A DNA stretch of 64,000 nt from Aptenodytes patagonicus (GCF_965638725.1 NC_134963.1:10072501-10136500), one strand, 5' to 3'. Positions 31,401 through 46,418 are shown, counted from the first letter of the stretch. Numbers and translations are program-made. The notes: generated by a model not told the origin, from the sequence alone.

Positions 31401-34187
31401 TAGACTATTACAATACATTATAATGTATTAATGGAGAGTTAAGGGCACCTGTGCAAACTGTTTCTAAATGAGTCCAAGGCAATAATAAATGTTTCTAGGC
31501 ATTACTACAGGGGAGAGGGCTGTTCAAAAGATAAGGTACCAAATTCAGTGATGAGTTACTGGTTTTGGAGGAAGCTCCAATGTCTGTGGTATTTGCACAC
31601 AGTTGCAGCAATAGCAGAATCCTTCCACCAGAGCCTCGTCAGCACGCAAGACTGAGACAGTCCCTTGAGGACAAGGTGGGAGGCACAGTATAAGAAAATG
31701 AGGTAAAAGATATCTAAGTATGGAGGAGAAGGTACAATGGAAAGAGCAAAAAACGCTAATGTGACCTATTTAGAGGAATAAGAATAAAGTAGGTTAAGAA
31801 AGTAAATAGAAGCAGAAAGCTTGCAGCACTGGGTCTTGTTCTCAGGCCAACCAGTGCAATTTCTGTTCAGTTTCAAATAAAGGTGGGGAATCAAGTGGGG
31901 AAAAATAGTTTGTGGGAGTTCAGGTAACTTTTCCGCATAGTCTATAAGTTTAGTTAAACCTCCGTACAGACGTTTAAGGTCTGTACTGTTGAAAACTTTG
32001 CCCTTGCTTGGCAGGATGCTGACCACTTCCTCTTCCATGTACTCCTATTGCTTCTTCGGGAGGTGGAACTAGGAAAAAATCCCAGAGAGGAGTGGTGCTC
32101 AAAAATTGTTAAACATGGAGCCCTTTGGAGAACTTTTTTTCATTTATATATATTTATGTTGAGACTGGATCTATGTGACTATAATGGTTTAGATATAATT
32201 ACAGCCTGCTTCGTAGTGTTACCAGCACTTGTGGCCAGCCGTGCCCCACGGATAGAATTGGCACTTGCTGTCCCTGAGCACTCCACTGGTGGATGTGATT
32301 ATGGGACAGGGTAACTTCATTTTAATTGCTTTGCCTAGTGAAGGGCTTCTGAAATGACTCCAGGTGAAGCATGTAGAGGTCATGATTTGGTGCGGCACAA
32401 CTCGGTGAGAAAGAAATGCAGGCAGCTTTGCTGCAAGCAGATCTTATAGGAAAATCTTGAGTAGTTGTATAAAACCATTGATTAGCATACATAGTAATTT
32501 TCTTCCAGTTTATACCATCTTGTGGTGGAGCGTGTATTTAGAAATGCTCCCTTTTTTTTATTACAGTCTTCTAGTCCTTGTTTTGGAATTTCAAAGTGAG
32601 GCCCTTCTGGACCAAAATAACTTTCATAAACATAGTTTTTCAAAGTGTGAATGCTTTCAAGAGGCCAGCATCTTACTGGTTAAGGAAAGGTAAGATCTGG
32701 AGGCAGTAATCCGCTGTATGTTCTACCCAGTTATGTAAGTGGTACATGTATTTGCATTAGTACACTTAGTACATTAGAAGTGCTCAATTTAGGAAGTGTT
32801 AAATATTAATTTGCACATACTATCTCTTCTTTTGGGCATCTGCACTTCAGTATTCAAATGTGGTCAGACCAGAGCTTGTGGTGCCTACATATGAAAACAG
32901 AATGAATGCAAGTTGAATGCTTGGCCTTATTTCTCATGTTTCCTGGCTTGAAGGGAGAGCCCTTCACATTAAAGGAGATTGGCAAAGGAAAAGAGATTGT
33001 TTTTAAACAAAGACATGTTTTGAAATTGTTACAACAGCAACAGAAGATTCATGTAAAAAAAAAAAATATTTTTTTCTGCATTTTTCTTGAGTGCTTGACA
33101 CTTGAACCAGAGGTGACCAGGGGAGTGTGATCTTGCGGATACCCAGTAGAGACTGCCAAAAATTGCACTTCACTGCACTTATCCCATTGGTGGAGCTATG
33201 CTTATGTTAGGATGGAGTAGTAGTGCTCGGGAAAATAGGGTTCTGGTGGCTTAGGGTGTCCTCTTCACAGTGACGAATTGCTTTCATTCATTTTTTTTAA
33301 TTTCCTTTTCATGCTGCTTTAAAAGACTTTTGTTGTTGCACTTGGCTTTAAGATGAAAAGCCAGTTTACAAAGGTTGATTAGGTGCCTGTTATGTTCCAG
33401 ACACAAGTACACCCTTAAATATGTAGCTTAATATATGCAGACTCTCTAGGCTTCCCAGACCCGTGTTATTCTGTGCATTAATGTAAGGATTTTAGTTGTT
33501 TTCTAAAGCTGCTGGCCAACTTAAGCTTTCTGTTGGTTTTCTTGAGCTTAAGCTGTTTTATTATTTTGCATCATTTTCAGTAGTAAAGCAAACTGAAGAA
33601 TCAGTGAGGAGGTGACTGGCCTGACAAAGAACTAAGGGGCATATTTTAGAGTCTGCAGTCATGGTTTGAGGACAACTGTTTAATTAGCTGTACAGGCATG
33701 CATGTTGCAAGTACGTGCCTCCTACTGTGAATTTATTGCATGTGCTTGGTAAGCAACTTTCAAATGCTTCTGATTGTAGTGTTTGAAAAATTGCTTTTAA
33801 TTCAGGAAAGACCCTAGTTTGTGCCAAGATCTGTTTTCCTACTTTGAGGCTTTTGATGCTTGCCTGCTTTAAAAAAAAGACAATAAAAAGTGTATTAAGT
33901 GTGGGTGGGAAAAATCCTTCTCCTCTATTGCTCTCTTTATCCATTCCCCCCCCGGCTGCCAAACAGAAGAGACTCTAACCAAACTTTCCATTGAGTTCAC
34001 CTTTGGAACTGAAAGTTTCCAGCCTTAAACAGTCCACTTTGATGACAGATTAAGAAAAGTGGATTTGGAGGACTGACTTGGAATTGTAGAAGGTATTCTG
34101 TTCATTTTTATACACGGATGGGTCAGTTCTGAAACCCTGTAGTTCATGGAGAAGAACCTCTTTTAAAGGCTGTGGGTTTTTTTTATT

Positions 34188-34201
34188 CCCCCCCCCCCCC
34201 C
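34188..34201. repeat. Homopolymer tract of 14 C
   Basis: Fourteen C preceded by a T-rich stretch and followed directly by GCAGAGG, so it superficially resembles a splice acceptor. No exon-like frame follows. Confidence 0.8.
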
Positions 34202-34299
34202 GCAGAGGCTGCCCTTGAAGATTTATAGACTTGACTTCTTGTTTGGGCCTGGCTAAATGGTGGCACTCGCAGTTGAGCCTTGGTAGGTTTTACCTTACT

Positions 34300-34320
34300 A
34301 ACAACAACAACAATAATAAT
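34300..34320. repeat. Short AAC/AAT trinucleotide microsatellite
   Basis: Tandem AAC units (from CTAACAACAACAAC) pass into AAT units, about seven repeats in all. Confidence 0.7.
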
Positions 34321-37300
34321 CATATCCGTATCTCATAGATAAAACATCAATATTATATATACCGTGTGCCAGTTGTGCACACTAATGCTGCCTGTTCTTG
34401 CTGCACTGAAGTTTTACCTGTCCTTGCTGGCTTTGGAGATGAGGATAGAGGTGAAGATATGCAGTGTAGCAGTTGCTGCCCTTTTCTTAGGCAGATTGGG
34501 ATTTCTGCTAAGGCAGTCTCTAAAGGGTGTGTATGCTATAACAGGAAAATGCATTGGTTCCCATTGCAGTGTTGTATTTTACAAGGGTCCAGCATACTTT
34601 CTCATACCTGTTTTGTATTTATTTAGAAGCCCTTTAGAGCAGATACTGTCTTGCACACGAGACTCCTTGCACAGGGAGATGAACACTTTATGGTCTGGAT
34701 GCCAAGCTGGCAGATGTCCTGAATGATGTGTAGCAAGGCTGGGAGCGAGAAATGAGCCCATGAAACAGAGCCAGGAGATGCTACTGAGTTCAGTATTTAA
34801 TAAGAGCCAAGGGCTGGAGACCTCTTTTTGCTCAGAGGCAAGGTATCCCCAGTCTGCTAGCTGGCAGTATTTTGCCTGTTTAAAAGATATTATCTTTTGC
34901 ATCCCAAAAATGTGTCTGAGGAAAAGACATTGCGGAGTAGTTAATGCAAAAGAACTCCCAAGGTGTGATCTTATTTGGGTTTTTCGCTATTTTACTTGAG
35001 AAAGCTGCACTGCCAGAGTTCCTCCTCCACCACCACATTTGTAACGTTCAGTGATAATCTTTGTAGATTTTGATACTGTGAATTTACAGAGATTTTTCTG
35101 TAGTAAAATAACAGGGTTGCAGTTGCAGATTGGGGTAAATTTCTCAACTGTGCATATTTTGTTTATATTCAGTTGTCACCAGGAGCTGAATCTCCTCAAA
35201 TAACAGAAGTTAAACAAAGTGGTCTGGTCTCCTTTTGTCTACCCCTCTTGTTATCTTCAGGCAACTGTGAAGATGAAGAAGATTTGAAATCTCTTGGGAC
35301 AGCTTTAATATTAAACGTAGATCCCTGATGTGGAATAGTCAGCCAAAATGTATGCACACGTGTGTATGTGTGATGTATGCAGTATGATTAAATTAAAGTT
35401 ACACCAAGATGAAACCAACAAAATCTTCCCTGTTTCTGAAGACTGCGTAAGCGTTTGTTTCAGGGGCTTGGATAGGAACGTTCCTGGAGCCTGGACACAT
35501 CCCAGCTGTGGAAGCAGTATGGGAAGAAACTACTGTCCTTGTCAGTAAAAGGGCTGAAGTGTCCTGAAAGAGTTAAGCTCTAATTAGCTCACTCATAAGG
35601 TATTTAATATCCTTATTAAACTCAACTGCTGGTTCGCCTTTTTTTTTCCTTCTTATGGTGAATAAAATTTCTTGAAGAGCTGAGCCTCTGCCTCTCAGAT
35701 CAGAGGCTCACATGTTGAAGCTGGCAGTGCTAGAGGCTAGTTCCTATCTGTGTGACAGCATTTTTAATTTAACAGGACCGGCTTTGATGTTCTCGAATAT
35801 TTATAGGCAGCTTCAGATCACTCCAGTATGTATTCTTTTTAACTGGAGCAGAATTTCCTCCTCACACAACAAAATTTCTTTCCCTCTGTTTACTCTTGGG
35901 TCCCTTTTGGATTTGCAGTCATCAGAGTGGTTTTATGTTACAAAAATACTGCTGAAATACTTACTTGCGGGAGGAACCACTTGATTTCCTTTCTAGCTTC
36001 TGCAGCTTGGGGGTAGTCCAGTTACTGCATCTTTGCTCCTTGTTTGAGCCTCACTACAGACACTTAGGTTGTAGAAGAGACAGATGCAGTGAAATAGAAT
36101 TTGAGCAAAATGCAGTTATGGTGAAGCCTTCTCCCGCTGTCTCCGGGAGCTCAGGTGTGCCCGCAGCGGATCAGACCTGAGGTCCACTTGGGTCGGAGCT
36201 GTCATGGGCCCCCTCAGGAAGACACAGAAGTATCTCACAGACACCCTAGAGGAAGAGCAGGTTATAGTCATGGTTTGTGGTTTAAAGAGGAACTGAAAAC
36301 TTGAGGTTAGGCTCTCAGTGGGAGCTGATCAGAAATTATGGAAAAAAGTTTTAGTTGGAATTTGCCAGTTTATTAAAACAAATTGTTCCACTCGGATGGT
36401 TTGACTTACATGAAACTCTGACCAAACTTGGGCAGGAATCTTAAAAAAGATACCTGATGGGTCAGCTCTCAGCTAAGTTTTTAACGTCATCTCATCTTGC
36501 TTTGCCTCAGCAGCTTGTCAGACACACCATCGCTGACTCCAGGCCTCCTAGGGCGCCTGCAGCCCGGGAGGTGGGCTCTCTCAGAGCTGGCACTGTATGT
36601 CCTTTCAAAAACAGAGATGTGGGGGGGTTTGCCGCTTTAAATTCACTAGTTTTGGTGTCTTAGAAAGGCCTGGTTGTGGTTTGAATCTTTGCCTTGATTG
36701 TGCCACAGGAGGAAGTGTATATGTCGTATGAAAGTGTTTCCTCAGACTAGCTTTTGTGGTAGACTTCTCTTTTCCTCCTTTCTCTTCCATGTTTCTCTTC
36801 TGCTTTATCCTCTCAGCTTTCTGTTGTGGATCTTGCGTGGACTACCTTATCTCTGATGCTCCATCCCAGAGAAGCCTTGTCATGGCCAACTGGGACAGCA
36901 AAGCTATGGTATTTTTTCCTAGAACTTTTCCGTGTGGATGCCGATAGTTCAGGCAGATTTCCGTATCCTGCTCTGCTGTGCTTAGTTTTTGTTGTGGAGT
37001 TCTGTACGCTTCGTGTTACATGATGATCTCCTAAGTAGAATTGTCTTCTCCTAGGCTTATTTGGAACTCCGTTATCGAAATAGCAGATTTTTGGTGTATT
37101 AATTTGAATGGTTTTACTTTGTAAAAAATTTTGTCTTTCAGTGATGATAATTTGTTTTAATGCATGGCCTACAGTGGAAAAGGTTTGTGGGTTTAGACAT
37201 TCCTGCTATAGATGCACTTCTTTGTTGGTACAGCCTTTTCTAGTTCAGCAAGTGAAATCAATTATGTCACTGCCTACATAGCTAAATAGTGCTGGGAAGC

Positions 37301-40262
37301 AACCACAGGAGGAAAGTGCTTGATTGTCTATTTGATGTAAATAGTTTGCTCAAAGAGCAAGGCTTCTCTTGCTATGGAAATTCAGCAGGGAAATAGAGAC
37401 CTGTAACTTACTAATGTAGCAGTGGGGGTTTCTAAAATATGCCAGTAAACAGAACTTTACTAACATACAGAAGTAGGGAAAGATCTTGATACTGCTTCTT
37501 CCAGAAGGAAAAAAAAATCTGCCTGTGGCATCTAAACATCACTGTTTCACAGTTAATTTTAAGGGACCTATTTAGAAAGTGAAGCAGCTGTGTGGTATCT
37601 TGAGGAATTCGGTGTTCTTACGCGTTCTGCTAATGCTGATGTGAAGTCGTCGTCTGAACTGTGTGGCTGCTGGAGTGCAGTTTCAGTGCTTGCATCTAGG
37701 GATGGGTGGATGTGATTGTGACTTCATTTTTCCTTAGTTCCCTCCTCCAAATTGTTGTTGACAAAGGTAGTTTTCCTTCTCCCTACATACCCTGCAATAT
37801 CCTTGTGAGACAGGAAAATTTATGAAGTATGGAAATACTCAGTGCTTCTGTCTCTGGGAGGGATTTATCCAAGAATCACAGTTTAGTTTTTGTTCGGTTT
37901 TGGTAGAGCTTTGGTAGAGCTGTAGTAGAAAGCTGGTCCTAATGATCTAAGGCGGTGCTTTACTAAATTTCCCTCTGTCCCGCCTCTGACATGTGGTACT
38001 ATTGCTAGTCCAAAAGAGTTATGGAAACCAAAAAGAAACAAAATACAAGCAGTGTGTGGTACATGCGTGAGATTTTTAACCAGCTCTGCAACCATTTCCT
38101 CGGGGGGGTGGAATTCCCCCAAGTGTGTGGGTTTTTTTGAGGCTTTACCGTTCATGTAGAATTCACATCTTACTTTGAGTTTAGATTCAGTAACTTCTGG
38201 AAACATTTGGGGATGTTTGCACAACCTAGATAGAAAGTATATCAGCAAAACCACTTATTAAGATTAAAGAACCAGCTCTAAACTTGTCACTTAGGAGTGA
38301 GCAGTAAGTAGTTCCAAGGTTGTGGCTCAAACAGGAACGTCATCGCAATCTGAAGTTTAACTTTCGAATATCTTAGTCAACAGAAAGTGTGTTGTAATTT
38401 GAAAACTGGTATACCTCTTCAAGGCTGTGAGTAGAGCTTCCTTTGAAATAAGGTCCTCGAGAACTTTTGAAGTATGCCCCTTCCCATTCCAAATTGCCCA
38501 GTACTGAAATTTCAGTTAAAAGCATAGTAGACAGAAAGGAGAGGGTCATTTTGCTCCTTATCACTGCTTAACATCAAAGTTAATAACAGTCAGTATCCAA
38601 TACTAAGATGAAACTGCAAGTCAAATTAAATAAAAACCCAAAAACTTACTGATTATTTAGCTGTGTAAAGCAAGGTTTTTAATTTCTATAATTTCTTTAC
38701 TGTTGCTGGTTTAAGATCAGTTTTACAGGGCTGGTGGCTGCTGTTGACGTGTCCGTGCACTTAACAGCTGCTTCTACTTTGCAGGCTTTCCCATGGATAA
38801 ACGGTTGCATTACGACCACCTAAATGAAAGAGTGTGAGCTACTGTGCACTAAGTTGCCATCCATGAGCTGGGAAGTTAGCATGTCACATGTTCACTCTTC
38901 CCCTTCCCCAGCTGCAAAGTAAAATGTCATCTTGAAGCCACCGCATTTTTTTCCCCTGGTATTTACTTGGTTACTTGAGCTCACATCTCTAGAAAGGGCT
39001 TTGGGAGTGTAAAATGTGGTTTTGTGGCAGTAACTCTGATTGCACTGACACCTCTTTTGCAAATGAGTGAGCCCCTTCTCAGAGGTTGCTTCCACTGCCT
39101 GTGGTCAGGTGTCACAGCAGCATCGTTGTTAATGCTCTGTAACTGAGATGGATGTCTCCTCATCCTTGTTCAGGTGCGTGCTGGTCCCTCCTTGCTGCTG
39201 AGCAATCTTGCCTGAAGTCATCAAAACCAAAGGGAAAGTTGCTGAAAGGGCCCAAATGCTTCTGGCAGGTGATATCCCACGATACAAAGGAGGGGAGAAG
39301 GAATGGGTTTCTGTGTGTAGAAAATCTGTTTTTCCTTGCTCCTTAACTGCCCTTTTTGAAAGTGGTTTGAAACAGTATCAAGTGTTCAAGTGTTGGATGG
39401 GCTTAAACGAAGTCATGCACTAACAGGATGTTCTGTAGAGGAGTGTTGTGATTGTGCCCATATTGTCTCGAGGTGCAGCTTTCATTGTCCAGAGTTACGC
39501 TGGGGAAGAATCATTTTTGTGCTAGTAGCAGAGACCTTGGTCCTCTCAGCATTCATATTTAGCTGCTGGCACAAATGAGAACTTTGTGTTCTTGCCGTTT
39601 AATTGTTCTTACAGTTTCCAAATCTGTTTCTCTGGCGAATATATTTTTCAGTGACATTTGGTGGTCTGAAGTCATTGATAAACACATATGCAAGCAGTAG
39701 CTGGAGCCACAGTGGTTGAGTGTACAGCTTTGTAGTCTTCTTCCTCTCAGGTTACTTGCATGGTTGTACCCTTTAAGTGAACTAAATGGCGTGTGCTGTG
39801 CTTGACGAATGTTGTTCTGCCTTATGTTTAGAGAAAGAATGGACTTTAGAAAATTTTTCCACTTTGGAAGAGGTTACTTCCATCTGATGAAGGCTATGGA
39901 GCACCTCCTATGACTAGAGAAAAGTTAGTTTGGAAAGCATAATGTTTACATGTGTAAAGGATGTTTTTTGAGATTTTTTTTTTGCTGGGCTTTAAACTTA
40001 TTAAACTTTAAACTGTTTTAAAGTATGATTGTATGGGGCTTTTGACTTAAGTGATAGAATTGTGTGTTTTCTGACCCAATGCATTTGGTCAGCTCTGCTT
40101 AGACTATTCTCTTCATATTTAGTGTGATCTTATTTTCACATAACATGATCTCCTTCCACCTTTTTCCCTGCCGTGTCATTGTCATGCATAGGTCAAAAAG
40201 GTATCAAAAACTTGCTGCCTTGGTGTTTTCTAACTTGTTACCTTAGATTAGAGATTTAAAAC

Positions 40263-40276
40263 TTTTTTTTTTTTTT
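40263..40276. repeat. Homopolymer tract of 14 T
   Basis: Uninterrupted T run in ZNRF3 intron 1, with no sign that it is the tail of a retrocopy: I see no coding or 3' UTR-like sequence on either side. Confidence 0.7.
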
Positions 40277-43200
40277 AAATTTACAGATTCTCTAACATTT
40301 TTTCCAGCGAGGGCACGGGCTCCAGTGTGTCAATCTTAAGCTTATCTACAATAGGCCTCCTTTTATTAATTAATTTTTATATATCCTTTTTAAGTAATCC
40401 ACAAGCTGCAGGTTCATGCCTTCCCATGAGGATGTTCTGTGCCACCTCTATGAGGGGGGACAACACTGATACCTATTTCTGGGTCTGGCTAGGATTTTAA
40501 AAATGCTTATGCCAGCACTGAGGTGTGTTGTTGCGGCCCTGTGGGGACCCAAAACTAGAATATTTTGGGATGTTTGGGTCAGGACTGATGGTGTAGATCC
40601 TAGTATTCTCAAACAGTTTTAAGTAGGCTCTGCAAACACTATTTCCATCTCTCGTCATGCTTTTGTGTCAGGAGGAAGTAGCAGACAGCATACATTTAAT
40701 TCAGTCCTATTGCAAAGAGAATTGTTGCAAATCAAATACAAATTATTTTCAATCCTTAACTTACAGTTGGTGTCTTTGAATTGGAATTGGTGAAGCTAGG
40801 AAAGTATTTGCTCCTTGTGTAAGTGATATAACATAGTGTTGCAGGTAAGGATATTGCTAGCAAATAACCTACTAGATAAAGATCTTTGTCAGACTAGGTT
40901 GCACTGCCTAGGAAGCCGAATTATATTTTTTAGCAGTTGTACTATCCAAGTGCTGCTGAATTTTGAAATCTCACCTTTATAAACATATTCCAGATAAAAT
41001 GGACACTGCAGTCTTCAAAACAGAATACACAAACTGATGCATCTGTTCTGGAGATTAATGCCAAACATATTCTTAAGGCGGCAGAATTCTGACCTAGGTT
41101 AGGACTAGTTCAGTTAGGAAAGGCTGAGAAAAGTAGTAGGAGTCCTGAGTATCTGTCAAGGGAAGGTTGTGGGGCAGGGAACTTCACTTTTTTATAGCAT
41201 TCTTGTGAGAAAGAAAATAATAAAAGATGCTCAGAAGAATAGAGAGAAATTGAACAAGCCGTAGAAGAGAGCCATCCTAAAGCAGTCGCTGGGCGTATAA
41301 CAAACTGTAAAAACTGAACAGCTGGAGAATACCCTTTAGCACTTTTTCTGCCTTCAGAGGCGTGGTAGTTATGGCTACCCTGCTTTAAGGAATGGTTCAT
41401 GAACTGTATGATAGAGGAATTTAATCTTTGTATCAGTACAGTTATGTGGCATTTCCATGCCCAACTGTAGTGCTCCGTTTCTCACTGCAGAGTAGCATTT
41501 CTTAGTCTGGAAGAGAATCTGCAAGTGAATTCACAGATTTTCGTGTTATATGTAATTAACACCACAAACTGTGCCTCCGGGAGGAGGACTTGGTTTTATT
41601 TACCTTTTCAAACTGAGACTGCTGCTAGAAGAATATAGTAATTTTAAAAAAAAAACCCACAACTCTTTAGAAATAAAGTAACTTACATTTGCATTAAAAA
41701 TATAGTTATTTTTCAGAATAATTGCAGGTATTTTCACTGCTTCTCCTTCAGCTTCTTACTTCTTAAGAATACAGACTACCTTTATAAGTGTATAGTAATT
41801 TGGAAGGCAACTGAGAATGTGCCGTTTGACTGGACTTTATGGGTACCCGTGGTTTTGTTTTGGTTTTTTTACTGTCCATTTAGAAACTTGTCAGTGAAAT
41901 GTCCTTGCGGATGCTGGGGGATGACTGTTAACAGTGAAACGAGGTGAATTATTGGAAGGATGAACAAAATGGGTTAGGACAAAACATATGCTCTGCTTTG
42001 CTACAGGTGAGCATATGCTGTCTATCTGAAGTGCTAGAAAGGATAGCTTTTAAATCATGCATGTTTTAGGAAAATATTTGTAATACGTCTTCTGATGTTG
42101 GCCTGTTCCTGTCTCTCATTAGCTGGTAGGGAATTGCATCTCTGATGTTAAGATTCTAGGATCGTATTTCTATTACTGAGGCAGGTAGTGGGTGAATAAA
42201 CTTCATTCACGCTGTTTAAAACTTGGCAGCTAATCCTGGCAAAGCAGCGGTGCTCCCCTGCTGTCCTCCAGAGATCCAGATTGCTTTTCCAAGCCCACGT
42301 TCCTGCTCTCCGGGGTGGAAGTGGCTGGCACTGCCTGCGGAGGGGGAGGGCAGAGCAGCTTTCCGAAGAGGGGCTCTGTTGCTGGTTAAAGGCTGGGATG
42401 TGTTGTTTCCAGGGCTGGCAGCATGGTTACAAGAGCTCTGATGGATAAGGAGTGAATGGTGTTAAATGAGGATGTGTGGGCAAGGGATAAAAAAAATCTA
42501 GGCTTGACCTCCAATTTCTTTCCTGGTGTTTTTCTTGCCTTTGATTTCTCACTTTGTGATTCCTTCTCGTTCCTGCATGAATTCTCAGTGCATTACCATG
42601 GACACACACTACTGTCTTTGAACTCCGCGGTGAAACTGATTTGCAAGGTAGAAAATTAATTAAAAGTTCATGATCCCAACATTTTGACCCCGCACTGCTA
42701 TGATACAGATTGCTATTCTGCCTTTGCACTAGTCTCAGTTAGTTGAATAACTAACTAAGCGAAGATATTAAAAGCCAAGACTGCCCTTACAAGGAATGTG
42801 GTAAAGGGGAGGAGGAGGATAAGCAACGGTGTATATAGGATGAGCTCTGCCGTAGCATGACTCCTAGAGTTTTTCATCCTGTGTCTGATTTGGACATTGC
42901 TGAAAAACTAGGAACAAATAACAAAAGCTCTTCAACCGTGTAAGTTAAGGAGTGGAAATTGGCACCACTGTGCAGTGAAAACAGGCTGAGAAATCCAGTA
43001 GTTCTTAGACTAAATGGGGATCTTTTCTTGCTGTCCAGAAAGGATGATGATACTGAATGCGGAACAGTTGAGAATGGTTGAGGAACAAAGGAGGAGGTAT
43101 GACTTTCTGTATCTGAGGTGAAAGTGTTAAGACCAAAGTTTTCTCTTAGCTTACATGTTGGAAAGGTATGCAAGACTGACTGACATGGCAACTGCTGGAT

Positions 43201-46200
43201 GTCAGTAGACCACTGGATATGAGGAAGAGTGTTACCTTAGCTGAAGATGTGGGGTAAGTACAAGAATTGTGCCCTGAGTTACCTCCTTTCAGCCACGGTT
43301 CTTGTTACATGTGTGAGGTAGATGTCCTGGCAAGGATGGGCCTTAAGGTGATAACGTGACTTAATGGGTCCTTGCGCTGTGTTCTGTGAACTATACATGC
43401 ATGATTAGCAGCTTGAAGGGAACTGGGGAAAAATACGGAATACTGGGAAACTGAAGGATGATGAAGAATGAACAGAAGGACTCTAGGATTTGATGGCTGG
43501 GTAGCGTGTAAAGAAAGGTTTGTCTAGCTATCTAAAGCTCTTCTAGCTTTAATCTGGGGAAGTACTCTTGCATCTTGCAGATTTTACACATGTGGAGAGA
43601 GACTAGCAAGAGATTATAATGGTGCCATGTTTGCTTGGAGAGGACTGGAGCATAGAGAAAAGCTAGAGAAAAGGTTGAGGCAAGCTTTGCTGGTAAGCAG
43701 TGCTTTGAAGTATTTGGCAGGGAGTGCAGTGCCAGGATTGTTGGACCGGAACAAATTTTTTTTGAAGAGATGCTAAAGGTTGAGAAGGCAAATGATGCTA
43801 TCTCCTGTGGAGTCCTAGAGCTGTAGGTGCCATCAAGAGATGATGGTAGACTTTTAGGAGAAGGGACGGGCATGGAGTGGGAAAGGTCCACATAAAGGCT
43901 TGCCTTCTGTGCTTCTGATAGTGGGATGGGCCTGTAGTGAAAGTTAGCAAGGTGGACTTGAAATAGGTGAGATTGAAAAGGGATGTGACAGAGCATGGAA
44001 CAAAGCAGTGAGTGGGTATGCAACATGAAGTGGACAAGAGGTGAGAGAGGTTTGAAAAGAAAGGAAAACTGATAAAACTGAAAATTGTACAGGATGCTGA
44101 GAAAAGGGAGATGGGAAGCTTGTAATAGTGATTAGTATATGGTGAAGAAGTGAGAGTGATGTGGTCTTCTGTACTAGAACTATGCTGTGGTTTGTTCTGA
44201 GCCATGTTTGGTCTTCTGTCAGTCATGCTCAGATAAGAGATGGGACTGTTGCTGCTCTTGAAGAACTATCTAAACTTGGATGCACTGTTTCTGAAGCAGC
44301 TTCTCCACAGGGCAGCAAACACTGTTGGTATGTCCTCAAACCTATCTTAATTTTTCCCCTTTTCAAGGGGTTGTTAGAGTGTGTCTAAGTGAAAAACAGC
44401 AAGCTTGGTATGACAGCAGTATGCAGAACTAAATCCTGTTATATGAGTGAAGAACATAACTTCCTAAATAAAGCTTCTGCTCATATGTACGTGGTGCATT
44501 GTTTGTTTAGATTGTGGGAGTACTCTAACCTTAGGCTTCTTGTGATTGTGACATGGTGTGAAAATAAAGCTTATATTAATAAAACAAAACAAAACCCTTC
44601 CAAGTGATTTGTCTTACCATCTGCACTGGTGTGGAAAGCTGGAGAAGATGCAAACTTGGAGTTTTCAAGCAATCTGCTTCTAAAAATACACTTTAAAATG
44701 AACTATACAAAGGAGAAAGTCCATGTCAGAGGTCTTTCTTGAACAGGTCTGTGGTGGAGGTCTTTGCCCTAATTTAAAGAGGACTCTATGGTTTCAGTAT
44801 CTGTCATTACAGATTAGTAGGTGCTATGCTATGTAGGGGAATGTTCTGAAGGAATGGTCCGGTGCCCAGCTTTCCAGAGGGTGAATAAGTACTGGGTGTC
44901 CTGTCTTTTGTCTTCCCTTGGAGCCATAGCACTGAAATAGTGCATCAAATTTTTGTAAAAGATCTGAGATAAGATTCGTTTCTGATGTAAGATGACAGTT
45001 TTTCTAGGCTTCACTTGTGTGAGAGAGTAAGCAGGCAGCATAAATGTCTTATTTCTTCAGTGCTGACAATCTTCCATATACATGTGGATATTTTTATATA
45101 GAAGATTCTGTTTACTTGAAAGAATCTAAGCTGTAAATCGCTTAACTTAAATTCTTGATACAAAGGTGTACTAGAGCAGGCAATAGTTCTAGAGCGAGGA
45201 AGAGTATCAAGGAGTCAGATACCTTATACTCTTCATTTAAATTTGTGGTTCTGTAGAACAATATTTGCAAGTGTTTCCCTTGAACAGTGGAGTAGAAGAC
45301 AGGAAAAAATGATAATAACCTCTAACTAATTCAGAGTTAACCTTCGCGTAGTTGAGTTTCTCTTCCCCTTTGTCTTTGAGGGTAGAGAAGGAAGCTTTGG
45401 TTTGTTTTGAAATGTGATGCTTTTAGTCCTATGCAGTTGGAGGTACCTGATAAAAGCTAGTTGCCTTTGTTATATCTAGGCACAGATGTGCAGTGAAAGA
45501 GAATTAAGAAGAGAGAGAATTTCTTATATGTGATACTCCTTAAGTGGCATTTTTAGTATAACGTCTTATCTCTGGTCCTTTGACATGGACCAGGTCTAAA
45601 AGGACATTGAAGGGAAATGCCAAGGTGTCGTAGAATCTTGGCATTCTCAGTCCAGCCCTGCGGGGCCTGTTAGAATAATCACTGGTGCCTGTGTCATGGT
45701 TATCCTTAATGATGATTTTATAGGTGGGACTATTTCTGTCACGTTTTGATATTTCATGATGAAGTTACTTCCAGATGGGTTGCAGGCAGAGAAACTAGGG
45801 TTGGTATTTCTCTTATCAAGAGACCTTACCTTTCTTTATTAAAGCTAATTAGTAGTGCTTTGGAAATCAGTTGTGTGCCCTTCATAAAGTCAAAATTAGG
45901 GATTTGACAGAGAGAATTAAAGTTCAAATAAAGCAGATCTAAAAATTAGCCACTCAGGCATGCATGCCTCAAAGTTACAGCAGGATTTACGTTTTTGCTT
46001 TAGTATTGCACAAAGGCAGGGTCTTATGCATAAATAGTTGCATCAGTGTGCTATTCTGTTAGGTTAATATACGACTTTTGTAGTCCATATCATAGAATCC
46101 TGTGCTGAAATTTTGTCATCAACTTTCATTTTATTGCAAATTTTGTAATATGAAGGGTTTGCCTGCTCCCTTCCCCCAGCCTATTTGCCCAAACCAAGTT

Positions 46201-46403
46201 TCTGAAAATGCAGTATGAGATTTTAAGGTGCTGCTTGGATTGAAGGCATTTCTAGAACGAAACTGACAGAGCCAGAGCTTCATTTTCCCACAATTAAATA
46301 TTAAAACAATCTTTTAACTTTCAAAATATGACTTAATGGCTTTTTTGGGCCTGACTCATCCCCTTGCTTCAGTCACCCATGCAAAACTGTTAATCTGTAT
46401 TGC

Positions 46404-46418
46404 TTTTTTTTTTTTTTT
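46404..46418. repeat. Homopolymer tract of 15 T
   Basis: Uninterrupted T run in ZNRF3 intron 1. As with the run near 40.27 kb, no adjacent retrocopy was recognised. Confidence 0.7.
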
